Shown: positions 21,599 to 29,845 of the stretch, in pieces
Numbering within the stretch: the stretch's first letter is position 1
Layout: every line of letters begins with the position of its first letter
NCBI GenBank assembly: GCA_026982475.1
Contig: JALSHB010000212.1
Location: 1 to 39,529 of the forward strand
Direction of reading: 5' to 3'
DNA from: Chromatiales bacterium
GTDB lineage: Bacteria; Pseudomonadota; Gammaproteobacteria; SZUA-152
DNA: 39,529 nt
The notes under the pieces: generated by a model
What the model was told of the DNA's origin: nothing
Databases searched by the model: none
What the model saw: the letters and a program-made list of their open reading frames with translations, nothing else
Made by a program: the position numbers and the translations under genes

Positions 21599-23776
21599 AT
21601 GACGCCGGATTCCTCCCCCCCGGTCCGTTCGTTTCGTCTCGCAAGTACCTGGCGGTGGTTGGCTGTGCTCGTCGGCCTGTTGCTCGTGGCCGGGGCCCAG
21701 GCCGCGCCGGCCCGTTTTGCATTTACCGTCAATGGCCTGGACTTCAGCCTCTCCCGCTACCGGGTCGAGGCCGATGGCGGGCTGCGCCATCTGGGCCACA
21801 TTCCCCTGCCCAAATCACCGCCGTCGGTGGGGGTTGATCCCTCGGGCCGCTTCGTGCTGGCCATATCGAAGGCCGAAGGTCTCATCAACGTCTTCCGGCT
21901 GAACCCCGTCAACGCCGCCTCGACCCCCGTGCCCGGCTCACCCTTCAAGAGCGGGGCCCGCTCTCCCTTCGATATCGTCTTTCACCCCTCGGGCCGCTTT
22001 CTCTACGTGGCGTCGCGCTTCAGCGGCGTCGGTGCCTATGCCTTCGACGATGAGAGCGGCGCCCTCAGCCCCTTGCCAGGCTCTCCCTTCAAGGCCGGCA
22101 AGCGCACCCGCTCGCTGGTGATGCATCCCTCGGGGCGCTTTGTCTATGCCGTCAATGGCTATTCCAACAGCATCTCCGCCTACGCCATCGATGCGCAAAG
22201 CGGCGTGCTGCGTGAGCTGCCGGACTCGCCCGTTACCGTGGCCGAGATGGACGCCATCGATTACCGCGCCCTGAAGATGGAGGATGTGCCTGCCGGTGCG
22301 GGCGGCATTCCCTACCATATCGCGCTGGACCCGGCCGGGCGCTTCGCCTTCGTGGCCAACTGGGCGGCGGCCAGTGTCAGCGTGTTTCGCATCGACGCCG
22401 ACAGCGGCCGCCTGACGGCGGTGGCGGGCAGCCCCTTTTTCACCGGCTTCAATCCCTACAGTATTACCGTGCATCCCTCCGGGCGTTTCGTCTATGTCAC
22501 CCAGTGGTCCAGCAGCGAGATCGCGGTGCATGCCCTCGATCCACGCACGGGCCGGCTCAGCCCCGTGCCGGGCTCGCCCTTCGCCAGCGGTGGCGTGGGG
22601 CCCGTGGCGCTGGTCTTCAACGCCGATGGCAGCCAGGTCTATGTGCCGAACTACGAATCCAATGAGGTGGCCCTGTTGGATGTGGATGAGGCCACGGGCG
22701 CGCTACGGCTGCGGGAGACCATAAAGACCCGCTCCGGCCCCTGGGACCTGACCCTGGCCGAGGGCGAGGCCATGCCGCTGTCGCCGCCCCGTTTGCTTGC
22801 GGCACGGGCCTCGGCCGGCGTGGCCTTGCTCGATCGGCGCCAAGGTCGGCTGTCGGCTGCCGCGACGGCGGGCGAGGAGACTGGGGCCGTGGCGGTGCGT
22901 CCCGACGGCCGCTTCGCCTACGCCGCCAGCGCCGACAGCAGCACCCTCACGACCCTGCGTATCGACGCCGCGGGGCTCGAGGCGGTGGCGGGCGGGACCG
23001 TGGCCACGGGCCGGCGTGCCACGGCGCTGGCCATCGACGTCAACGGCTGGTACCTGTATGCCGTCAACAGCGACGACGACAGCCTGACGGCCTGGTACCT
23101 CGATCCCGACAGCGGCATCCCCCGCCCATTGCGGCGCGCGCCGGCGCGCACCGGCCGGCGGCCCGTGGCGGTGACCCTCGACCCTGCGGCGCGCTACGCC
23201 TTCGTGGTGAATGCGGGCTCCAACAACATTTCCGTGTTCCGCTATCTCACCAGCACCATGCCGCTGCTCATCGACAGCCGCAAGTACGGCTCCCCCTATG
23301 CCGCCGGCCGGGAACCCGTGGCCCTGGCGGTGGAGCCGAACGGCCACTACGCCTATGTGGCCAATGCCGGCTCCGACGACATCTCGGCCTACCGTATCCA
23401 TCATCAGAGCGGCGCCCTCTCGGCCCTGCCCGGTTCGCCCTTCAAGACGGCGAGGCGGCCGGTGGACCTGACCGTGCATCCGTCACGGCGCTGGCTGTTC
23501 GTCGCCAGCCATGAGGACGCGCAAATCTCGGTGTATGGCATCGAAAGGGGCCTGGGGGCGCTGACCCGGGCCGTGTACGAGCTGAAGCTGCCGGTGGCGC
23601 CGAAATCCCTGCGGCTGGCGCCGGCGGGGGACATCCTGTGGGTCTTGTCGGAAGATGGCCGGCGCGTGTTGCGCCTGGCCGTCGACGAGGGCACGGGTGG
23701 CTTGAAGCTGCTGAGCGAAGAGCGCTTGCGGCAGCCTATCGTCGATCTGGCGGTGCTGGCTGGATTTCGCAGGTGA
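21599..23776 (+). CDS. Exported double beta-propeller protein B (lactonase/YncE type)
   Basis: A 725-residue protein with a signal peptide ending AGAQA (residue 35). It has the same tandem lactonase-type propeller architecture as the protein at 16620, with repeated HPSGRFVYVxxxSxSISAYxID and PGSPF motifs and nearly identical stretches such as DDISAYRIHHQSGALSALPG. It starts three bases after the stop of cytochrome B, so the two are translationally linked. Its last 41 bases overlap the 3' end of the methyltransferase gene on the other strand. Function is not known; tight coupling to the cytochrome suggests an equimolar partner or an assembly factor. Confidence 0.83.
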   Translation: MTPDSSPPVRSFRLASTWRWLAVLVGLLLVAGAQAAPARFAFTVNGLDFSLSRYRVEADGGLRHLGHIPLPKSPPSVGVDPSGRFVLAISKAEGLINVFRLNPVNAASTPVPGSPFKSGARSPFDIVFHPSGRFLYVASRFSGVGAYAFDDESGALSPLPGSPFKAGKRTRSLVMHPSGRFVYAVNGYSNSISAYAIDAQSGVLRELPDSPVTVAEMDAIDYRALKMEDVPAGAGGIPYHIALDPAGRFAFVANWAAASVSVFRIDADSGRLTAVAGSPFFTGFNPYSITVHPSGRFVYVTQWSSSEIAVHALDPRTGRLSPVPGSPFASGGVGPVALVFNADGSQVYVPNYESNEVALLDVDEATGALRLRETIKTRSGPWDLTLAEGEAMPLSPPRLLAARASAGVALLDRRQGRLSAAATAGEETGAVAVRPDGRFAYAASADSSTLTTLRIDAAGLEAVAGGTVATGRRATALAIDVNGWYLYAVNSDDDSLTAWYLDPDSGIPRPLRRAPARTGRRPVAVTLDPAARYAFVVNAGSNNISVFRYLTSTMPLLIDSRKYGSPYAAGREPVALAVEPNGHYAYVANAGSDDISAYRIHHQSGALSALPGSPFKTARRPVDLTVHPSRRWLFVASHEDAQISVYGIERGLGALTRAVYELKLPVAPKSLRLAPAGDILWVLSEDGRRVLRLAVDEGTGGLKLLSEERLRQPIVDLAVLAGFRR

Positions 23777-24470
23777 TGTAGGCCTCGCCGGGTACGATGG
23801 CGGGGTCCTCGAATTGCGCCACGATGCGCAGATCGTTGCGCGCCAGCATATCGTGCAGACGCGCCATGTTGCGCTGGAAACCGAACTGGTAATAGATGCG
23901 CCCGCCCGGCTTGAGGTGACGCTTGACCTGCGCGAAGAAGCGTTCGTGAACGTCCCACAGGGCCTGGTCCGCGTCGCTGTTGGGGTATTCGATGTTGAAC
24001 AGGATCACGTCGAAACGCTCCTGCGGGCCGATGGGCGAGAACAGGTCGCCCTGGCGCACGCCGATCTTCTCGGCCAGGCCGAGCCGGCGGGCGTTGTAGC
24101 GGGCATTTTCCACCGCCGCCGGGTTGATGTCCGTGGCCACCACGCGGCGCGCCGTGCGCGCGGCGAAGACGGCCTGCACGCCGGCGCCGGTGCCGATGTC
24201 CAGTACCGTTTCACCGCGGCGGATCCGCGTGTGGCGCAGCAGTGCCAGGCTGTCCGGGGCGGGTTGGAAGACGCCGGGAAAGACCGTGAAGGTCAGGTCC
24301 CGCACCCGGTATTGCATGTTTTTCGGCTGCTCGGGGTCGCGGCCCAGGTAGCTGAGTTCGGGGGCGAGGGTGGGGCCTGCCTGATGGGCGCAGCCACCAA
24401 GGCCGAGGACGAGCAACAGCCACCAGCAGGGGGCAAGGGGAACGGGTCGCCGTCCGTCCATGCGCGCCAT
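23736..24470 (-). CDS. SAM-dependent methyltransferase-like protein with an apparent lipobox
   Basis: A 244-residue protein. Residues about 80-190 form a class I Rossmann methyltransferase fold: motif I VLDIGTGAGVQAV, then ATDINPAAVENARYN, and FDVILFNIEYPN at the position where N-methylases have NPPY. Unusually, the N-terminus (residues 15-27) is a hydrophobic segment ending LGGC, a good lipoprotein signal, which would place a SAM enzyme outside the cytoplasm. Either the start is internal (residue 52, MQYRV, is a possible methionine) or the protein is an exported derivative. It begins two bases after the stop of the membrane methyltransferase gene and overlaps the propeller B gene in convergent orientation. 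Confidence 0.7.
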   Translation of the reverse strand: MARMDGRRPVPLAPCWWLLLVLGLGGCAHQAGPTLAPELSYLGRDPEQPKNMQYRVRDLTFTVFPGVFQPAPDSLALLRHTRIRRGETVLDIGTGAGVQAVFAARTARRVVATDINPAAVENARYNARRLGLAEKIGVRQGDLFSPIGPQERFDVILFNIEYPNSDADQALWDVHERFFAQVKRHLKPGGRIYYQFGFQRNMARLHDMLARNDLRIVAQFEDPAIVPGEAYITCEIQPAPPDRR

Positions 24471-24472
24471 GC

Positions 24473-25735
24473 TCACCACAGTCCCGGGATGAAGCGGTAT
24501 TTCACCTTTTTGCGGTACTCGCGGTATTCGGCGAATTTGGACAGATGGCGTTCCTCGGTGAGGGCGCGCAGCACGTAGATGACGCCCCAGCCCAGGTAGC
24601 CGAAGAGCATTTTTGCGCTCCAGAACTGGCGATAGAAGGCCGATTGCAGCAGCCAGAAAAGCAACTTGGTCGTGGTGCCCGGGTGACGGACGAGGCCGTA
24701 CATGCCGCGGGTCTGCAGTTTCTTCAGGGTGATGTTGGCCACCGAAGGGCCGAGGGAAACGTCCGTGTAGATGTGCACGGAGAGCAGCAGGGCCTCGGCG
24801 ATCTTGAGGGCGTAGAGCAGGCCGACGCTGGCGTAGACCAGATCGCCGGGCTGTCCGCTGGCGACGAAGGGGGCGAAGGCGAACAGGGTGCCGGTGGCCT
24901 CGTTGAGCGGCGGGTAGCAGCTCAGGCACACCAGCCAGCCGCCGATGGTGAGATCGATGGAGCGCGAGCGGTTTTCCAGCCAGCGCGATTCCAGGGCATA
25001 GGCCACGCTGGCGTTGAGGATGTCCATCAGCCACAGCATGGCGATCAGGGCCAGCACCCAGGTGATGAACTGGCCGCCGTCCAGGCCGGCATAGACCGTT
25101 TGCAGGGTGTTGACGCTGGTGGGCGCCACCTGTTCCACCATCACCGGCAGGAAGTAGGCGCGCATCACCAGGTTGAGGAAGACCTTGCGATTGTACGGGC
25201 GGCGCAAGACGCGCAGCGGCGGCGTGGTGTTGTCGCCATAACGCAGCCGCCGCCACAGCTGGTGGCCGATCTGGCGCAGCACGTGCAGCATGCGGATGGC
25301 CGGGTCGTAGAAGTCCTCGCGCCGGGAGGCCTTGAAGGTGAGGGTGAGGGCGAAATAGGGGATGCCGGCCCACAGGTAGACATGCAGGAAATCACCGAAC
25401 AGCTGCTGGGTGGTCTGGTGCTGCCAGTTGTTGTACCAGGGGGTGAAGAGATAGAACTGGTAGCCGCCATAGAGCACCACCAGCCACACCAGATAACGGG
25501 CGATGGCGCGGCGCAGCAGTTGCGCGGGCTCGATGCTGCCGTCGATGTGATAGATGCCGCCACCGCGACACTGGCGGATGAAATAGATCAGGCCGTAAAG
25601 CACCGCCAATGCCAGCACGGGGAGAAAGATAGAGTCCCGCTCCAGTCCCAGCAGATGGAACAGAAGCAGCGACCCGGCGGTCACAAGCAGGGTGGCGGAG
25701 ACATAGAAATGGGGGGAGAGGGCCTGTCGCATCAT
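24473..25735 (-). CDS. Multi-spanning membrane protein, isoprenylcysteine/phospholipid methyltransferase-like C-terminus
   Basis: A 420-residue integral membrane protein with about eight to ten hydrophobic spans. The C-terminal region carries GMYGLVRHPG (an RHP motif) and RALTEERHLSKFAEYREY, matching the SAM-binding C-terminus of the ICMT/PEMT methyltransferase superfamily. These enzymes methylate lipids or prenylated or other hydrophobic substrates at the membrane. The long N-terminal membrane part is not recognised. It forms a two-gene operon with the downstream methyltransferase and is divergent from resB. The substrate is unknown; a link to cytochrome maturation is only suggested by position. 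Confidence 0.7.
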   Translation of the reverse strand: MMRQALSPHFYVSATLLVTAGSLLLFHLLGLERDSIFLPVLALAVLYGLIYFIRQCRGGGIYHIDGSIEPAQLLRRAIARYLVWLVVLYGGYQFYLFTPWYNNWQHQTTQQLFGDFLHVYLWAGIPYFALTLTFKASRREDFYDPAIRMLHVLRQIGHQLWRRLRYGDNTTPPLRVLRRPYNRKVFLNLVMRAYFLPVMVEQVAPTSVNTLQTVYAGLDGGQFITWVLALIAMLWLMDILNASVAYALESRWLENRSRSIDLTIGGWLVCLSCYPPLNEATGTLFAFAPFVASGQPGDLVYASVGLLYALKIAEALLLSVHIYTDVSLGPSVANITLKKLQTRGMYGLVRHPGTTTKLLFWLLQSAFYRQFWSAKMLFGYLGWGVIYVLRALTEERHLSKFAEYREYRKKVKYRFIPGLW

Positions 25736-25818
25736 CGTGGCTGGCGCCGATTCCTGGTTGAACAGTCAGGTTAATGGTGAATTTTCAACGTGATGATACC
25801 GGGTTCGGCGTGACGCGC

Positions 25819-25824
25819 TATACT
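25819..25824 (+). promoter_or_regulatory. Candidate -10 box of the resB operon
   Basis: TATACT lies 29 bases upstream of the resB ATG. No good -35 is seen at the standard distance, so an activator may be needed. The 118-base divergent gap (25736-25853) must also hold the start signal for the minus-strand pair, which I could not pick out. Confidence 0.45.
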
Positions 25825-25853
25825 CCCCGGCCCGACATTTGAATGGCAATCGT

Positions 25854-26861
25854 ATGGTGCGAATTTTACAGGCCCTGGCCTCTCTGAAACTGACCCTGGC
25901 GGGCATGGTGTTGCTGGGCATCGGCGCCGCGCTGAGCTATGGCAACCCTGTGGAGACCTCCATCTGGGTGCTGGTGGCGCCGATGGCCCTCTTGGCCCTC
26001 AATCTTGCGGCGGCAATTCTCACCAACCCGCGCATCAACCGCCAGCCTGGTCTGCTAGTGTTTCATGTCGGCTTGCTGGGGCTGGTGCTGTTGGCGGGCA
26101 TCGGCCGTCTCACTCATCTCGATGCCCATCTGGAGATTGCCCAGGGACAGTCTTTCAGGCCGGAGCTGATGATGGATGTGCGCAAGGGGCCATGGCATGC
26201 CGGGGCGCTGGACAAGGTGGCCTTTACCCAGGGGCGCTTTACTGTGGACTATGCGCCGCAGCTGCGCCGCGGGCTGACCCACAGCCAGGTGTTCGTGCCA
26301 CAGCCGGATGGCACCGTGCTGGAACTCGACGTGGGTGATGACCGTCCGTTGGTGTTGGAGCGTTATCGCTTCTACACCACCCACAACAAGGGCTTCGCGC
26401 CCCTGTTGACATGGATTCCACACGAGGGCGAAGCGGTCACCGGGCTGGTGCACATGCCATCTTATCCCCTGTTCGAATACAAGCAGGACAACCGCTGGAC
26501 ACCGCCCGGCACCGAAGAGGACATCAAGTTCTGGCTGCAGCTGGATACGGGCCTGACCCTGGAGGACTCATGGGTGCTGGATGGTCGGAACTCGCGTGGG
26601 GTGTTGGTGGTCACAAGCGGGGATCAGCGTATTGAGCTGAAACCAGGGGAAGAGGCGCAGTTGCCCCATGGCCGCTTGCGCTTTGAACGCCTGACCACCT
26701 GGATGGGGTATAGGGTATTTTATGATCCCACGATACAGTGGTTGTTCTTCGTCAGCGTTGCCGGTGTCTTTGGGCTGGGGCATTTTTTCTGGAAAAGATT
26801 GAGTCTTGTGGCATGGACAGACGATGACAAGGGTCCAGACAGCAAGGGAGGAACCGCGTGA
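25854..26861 (+). CDS. resB: System II cytochrome c maturation protein ResB (short form)
   Basis: A 335-residue membrane protein, much shorter than typical ResB/CcsB (often over 450 residues). Three spans lie in the first 90 residues and one near the C-terminus, with a periplasmic domain between. In family members a histidine in span 3 and one in the last span handle heme; here H71 (in VFHVGLLGL) and the His of GLGHFFWKR are present. With CcsA it exports heme and attaches it to apocytochrome CXXCH motifs. The ATG at 25854 is preferred over the TTG at 25839. It overlaps ccsA by four bases (GTGA). Confidence 0.82.
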   Translation: MVRILQALASLKLTLAGMVLLGIGAALSYGNPVETSIWVLVAPMALLALNLAAAILTNPRINRQPGLLVFHVGLLGLVLLAGIGRLTHLDAHLEIAQGQSFRPELMMDVRKGPWHAGALDKVAFTQGRFTVDYAPQLRRGLTHSQVFVPQPDGTVLELDVGDDRPLVLERYRFYTTHNKGFAPLLTWIPHEGEAVTGLVHMPSYPLFEYKQDNRWTPPGTEEDIKFWLQLDTGLTLEDSWVLDGRNSRGVLVVTSGDQRIELKPGEEAQLPHGRLRFERLTTWMGYRVFYDPTIQWLFFVSVAGVFGLGHFFWKRLSLVAWTDDDKGPDSKGGTA

Positions 26862-27706
26862 ATAACATCGTTGCCGAGCAACCCTGGTTATGGGCCGGCC
26901 TGGTGGCCTATCTGGTGGCGACCCTGGTGGCCATGTGGGGCTTGTCGCCGCGCCTGGCAGGCGTAGAGGGAGGGGTGGCCCGCCAGCACGAAAAGGTGGT
27001 GCTGGCCTCCATTTCCCTAGGCGTGCTATTGCTGACCATTGCCATCGCCGTGCGTTGGGTGCGCATCGGCCATGGGCCGTGGCTCAATCTGTTCGAGCTG
27101 CTGATGAGTCAGTTGTGGAGCCTGGGATTGATCTATGCGCTGTTGTACTGGCGCCTGCCGGGATTGCGCCCCAGCGCCGCCATCGTGATGCTGGTGATGT
27201 GGATACTGGGCAGTTGGGTATTGTTGCTGGAGCCGCTGCCCAGCCATTTTCCCGCCACTTATTACAATTTCTGGAAGTGGTTTCATGTCGGTTTGGGCAA
27301 GGTCTTTCTTGGTCTGTTGCTGGCTGGTGTCGGACTCGCCGGGGTGATGATCCTGCGCCGCACCGAGCGGGGTCGGCAGTGGTTTCGCGCCATGCCCACT
27401 GACGCCGTGATCGACAGGCTGGCCTGGCGTCTGATGATGCTGGCATTGGTGTTCGATAGCCTGATGCTTATTACCGGCGCGGTTTGGGCGCAGGATGCCT
27501 GGGGTCGCTACTGGGCCTGGGACGCCCTGGAAACCTCGTCCTTTTTCACCTGGCTACTGCTGGCGGTGGGGCTGCATGTGCGACTCAGCTTCAAGCTGCC
27601 GCCATGGCTCAGTGGCGTGATTATCATCAGTATTTTCGTACTGGCGTTTGTCACCTATTTTGGCATTCCATATATCAGCCCCGCGGCACACAAGGGTATG
27701 GTTTGA
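26858..27706 (+). CDS. ccsA: System II cytochrome c synthase component CcsA (ResC)
   Basis: A 282-residue membrane protein of the heme-handling superfamily, with about eight spans. The heme-binding WWD motif is present as WAQDAWGRYWAWDALE (about residues 210-225). Classical CcsA has WDPKE here, so the Pro-Lys pair is replaced by Ala-Leu. Candidate heme-ligand histidines are H72 (RIGHGPW), H143 (KWFHVG) and H278 near the end. The GTG start overlaps the resB stop and has GGGAGGAA just upstream. Together with resB it makes a second maturation system beside the full Ccm operon. Confidence 0.87.
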   Translation: MNNIVAEQPWLWAGLVAYLVATLVAMWGLSPRLAGVEGGVARQHEKVVLASISLGVLLLTIAIAVRWVRIGHGPWLNLFELLMSQLWSLGLIYALLYWRLPGLRPSAAIVMLVMWILGSWVLLLEPLPSHFPATYYNFWKWFHVGLGKVFLGLLLAGVGLAGVMILRRTERGRQWFRAMPTDAVIDRLAWRLMMLALVFDSLMLITGAVWAQDAWGRYWAWDALETSSFFTWLLLAVGLHVRLSFKLPPWLSGVIIISIFVLAFVTYFGIPYISPAAHKGMV

Positions 27707-27719
27707 GGGAACTATCGCA

Positions 27720-28469
27720 GTGACAACCGCAACAAGAAAGAAATTACCCGCGAAACATGACTTCGAGGCGCTGACGGTCATCCTCTCGGTGTCGGCGGTG
27801 CTGTCCGTTGCCGCATTGATTACCACCTTTCCGGGATGGGAAGGTGGCAAGGAGTTGCGCCCGGTAGTGCAGGGCTATTCCATTCCCCCGGCCTTGCAGC
27901 AGTCTCCGCATGCCGGCTTGCCACTGCGCCAGAACCCGCACGAAGCGCCGCCCTCGGTGCTGCCGGCGCCGCCGGCCGATGCCGCGCCAGCGCCGAAAGG
28001 ACCGATGACGGAGCGCGAGCGCCGGCTTGCTATGCGCTTCGATCAGGCCGTCGCCATGTTGCACGCCAAGCAGTACGACTACGCCATCACGGCCCTGGAC
28101 GCAGTGCTGGAAATATCGCCAAACATGCCGGAGGCCTATGTCAATATGGGCTTTGCCTTCATCGGCCTGGAAGAATACGGGCCTGCCACCAAGGCCTTCG
28201 AGCGAGCCATCGATCTGCGCCTGAACCAGTACAACGCCTATTACGGGCTGGCGGTGGCGTTGGAGGGGCTGGGCGAATACGAGGCGGCACTGGGCGCCAT
28301 GCGCAGCTATATCCACCTGGCGCCGCCGGATGATCCTTTCATCATCAAGGCACGCTCCGCGCTATGGGAATGGGAGGCGCAGCTGGGCCGCCTGCCCGGC
28401 GTGCAGCCGGCCCCGGAGGGCGTTGAGCCGGATTCGATCATGCCGCCGTCATGGTCGGAAGGGCACTGA
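27720..28469 (+). CDS. Membrane-anchored TPR protein of the ResB-CcsA operon
   Basis: A 249-residue protein with an N-terminal membrane anchor (about residues 20-40), a Pro/Ala-rich linker (about 60-95) and three TPR units (about 105-220; for example AYVNMGFAFIGLEEYGPATKAFERAI). Such TPR proteins hold apocytochromes or other partners in cytochrome maturation, as the CcmI/NrfG type does in System I. I chose the GTG at 27720, after ccsA ends, with GAGGGAA about nine bases upstream; the frame is open further back into ccsA. Its end overlaps the thioredoxin gene by 19 bases. Confidence 0.75.
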   Translation: MTTATRKKLPAKHDFEALTVILSVSAVLSVAALITTFPGWEGGKELRPVVQGYSIPPALQQSPHAGLPLRQNPHEAPPSVLPAPPADAAPAPKGPMTERERRLAMRFDQAVAMLHAKQYDYAITALDAVLEISPNMPEAYVNMGFAFIGLEEYGPATKAFERAIDLRLNQYNAYYGLAVALEGLGEYEAALGAMRSYIHLAPPDDPFIIKARSALWEWEAQLGRLPGVQPAPEGVEPDSIMPPSWSEGH

Positions 28470-28981
28470 TCGCCTCGCTGCTGCTCGCCCTGCTGGCGGG
28501 CTGTAGCGAGTACGAGGGCGCGCCGCCGCGTCTGCAGCCTGGTGACGTGGCGCCGCCCTTGTCGCTGGTCGATCTCAAGGGGCAGCCGCAGACCCTGCGG
28601 CCCACGCCCGGCAAGCTGATGATGCTCAATATCTGGGCGACCTGGTGCGCGCCCTGTCGTCACGAACTGCCCAGCCTGCAGCGCCTGGCGGCGAAGCTGG
28701 ATCCGGCGCGCTTCGAGCTGGTGCTGTTGTCGGTGGATGACGATGAACACGTGGTGCGCGAATTTCTCATCGAACGGAAGATGCACTTCACCAGCCTGAT
28801 GGATCCGAAGATGGCCGTTGCGGAAGGGGTTTTTGGCGTGCGTCTGTTTCCCTCGACCTATTTCATCCGACCCGATGGCCGCATTGCGTCGCTCATCGAG
28901 GGCGCGCGCGAATGGGATTCACCGGAGGTGCTGGCGGAGATCGAGGCCATGCTCCCCGCGGCGCTGGAGACACATCACTGA
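28451..28981 (+). CDS. TlpA/ResA-like thioredoxin lipoprotein
   Basis: A 176-residue lipoprotein (lipobox LLAGC, Cys18) with a thioredoxin fold. The active site is WCAPC (C66, C69), and the cis-proline is in RLFPSTYFI. Proteins of this type keep apocytochrome CXXCH cysteines reduced for heme ligation (the ResA/CcsX role). It ends the resB-ccsA-TPR operon, which supports this job for System II; a separate CcmG serves System I downstream. Confidence 0.85.
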   Translation: MVGRALIASLLLALLAGCSEYEGAPPRLQPGDVAPPLSLVDLKGQPQTLRPTPGKLMMLNIWATWCAPCRHELPSLQRLAAKLDPARFELVLLSVDDDEHVVREFLIERKMHFTSLMDPKMAVAEGVFGVRLFPSTYFIRPDGRIASLIEGAREWDSPEVLAEIEAMLPAALETHH

Positions 28982-29218
28982 ACAGTGCTAAACTCGGCGG
29001 CTTTCGGCGCCAGGAGCCTGCCGGGTTTGGGATGGGCTGTTGCGCGGGGGGAAGAGCAGTCAAGGCATTCCCGCTTTTTCGTCAAACAGAACCTGGGCCC
29101 GCGAATTCAGGTAGAGCCACCACACGCCTCAAGATCGGAAACATTTTGACTCTTTCTTTCATCATGCTCGCTGCGATTGCCCAACGCCGGCAGGTCCCTG
29201 GCATGGGGGCGTAGCGGG
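28982..29218 (+). promoter_or_regulatory. Region upstream of the ccm operon
   Basis: This 237-base gap holds no gene. The best promoter-like element is an extended -10, TGCTAAACT at 28986-28994, without a good -35. A TTGACT occurs near 29144 but has no matching -10 at 16-18 bases. GCGGG lies just before the ccmA ATG as ribosome site. I could not decide whether ccm is transcribed separately from resB-tlpA. Confidence 0.3.
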
Positions 29219-29845
29219 ATGCTCGAAATCCGCAATCTCGAATGTGTGCGGGGTGATCACCGCCTGTTCACAGGGTTGAATTTTTCCCTGCAGGGCGGGG
29301 AACTCCTGTATCTGCGCGGGTCAAACGGCAGTGGCAAGACCAGTCTGCTGCGCACCGTCTGCGGCCTGCTGGAGCCCGCCGAGGGCGAGGTATTGTGGAA
29401 GGGCGAGAACGTGCGCTCGCGGCGCGATGAATTCAACGCCGAGCTGACCTACCTGGGCCACCTGAATGGCGTCAAGGGCGAACTGACGGCGTTCGAGAAC
29501 CTGCGGCTGGGTTGCGCCCTGTCGGGACTGGCGGTTGCCGAGGACGATATCTACGACGCCCTCGAACGCATCGGCCTCGGTGGCCGCGAGGATCTGCCGA
29601 CGCAAGTGCTGTCGCAGGGACAGAAGCGCCGTGTCGCCCTGGCCAGGCTGTTGCTCAGCAAAGCCAGCCTGTGGGTGCTGGACGAACCGTTCACCGCCCT
29701 GGACGTGGCCGCGGTGGATCAGCTGGCGAAGCTCATCGAGGCCCATCTGCAGAAGGGTGGCATGGCCATGTTCACCACCCACCAGGCGGTGGACATTCGC
29801 GCCGGCGCGGTGGGCGAAGTCGATCTGGATGCCCTGGACGCATGA
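29219..29845 (+). CDS. ccmA: Heme exporter ATPase CcmA
   Basis: A 208-residue ABC ATPase. Walker A is GSNGSGKT (34-41), the signature is LSQGQKRR and Walker B is LWVLDEPFTALD. With CcmB, CcmC and CcmD it drives release of heme-loaded CcmE (holoCcmE) in System I. The ATG at 29219 aligns with the usual MLEIRNLE start; the frame is open back to 29177. It overlaps ccmB by four bases (ATGA). Confidence 0.95.
   Translation: MLEIRNLECVRGDHRLFTGLNFSLQGGELLYLRGSNGSGKTSLLRTVCGLLEPAEGEVLWKGENVRSRRDEFNAELTYLGHLNGVKGELTAFENLRLGCALSGLAVAEDDIYDALERIGLGGREDLPTQVLSQGQKRRVALARLLLSKASLWVLDEPFTALDVAAVDQLAKLIEAHLQKGGMAMFTTHQAVDIRAGAVGEVDLDALDA

Noticed and set aside
16620-23776. The two lactonase-type proteins as 6-phosphogluconolactonases
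   Set aside because: Both have signal peptides, double the family length, and sit next to extracellular-type cytochromes, so a cytoplasmic pentose phosphate role does not fit.
24545-25774. A 409-codon plus-strand frame opposite the membrane methyltransferase
   Set aside because: The composition is Gln/Glu/Asp-rich without motifs, while the minus-strand frame shows membrane spans and RHP/EER motifs. It is a shadow frame.
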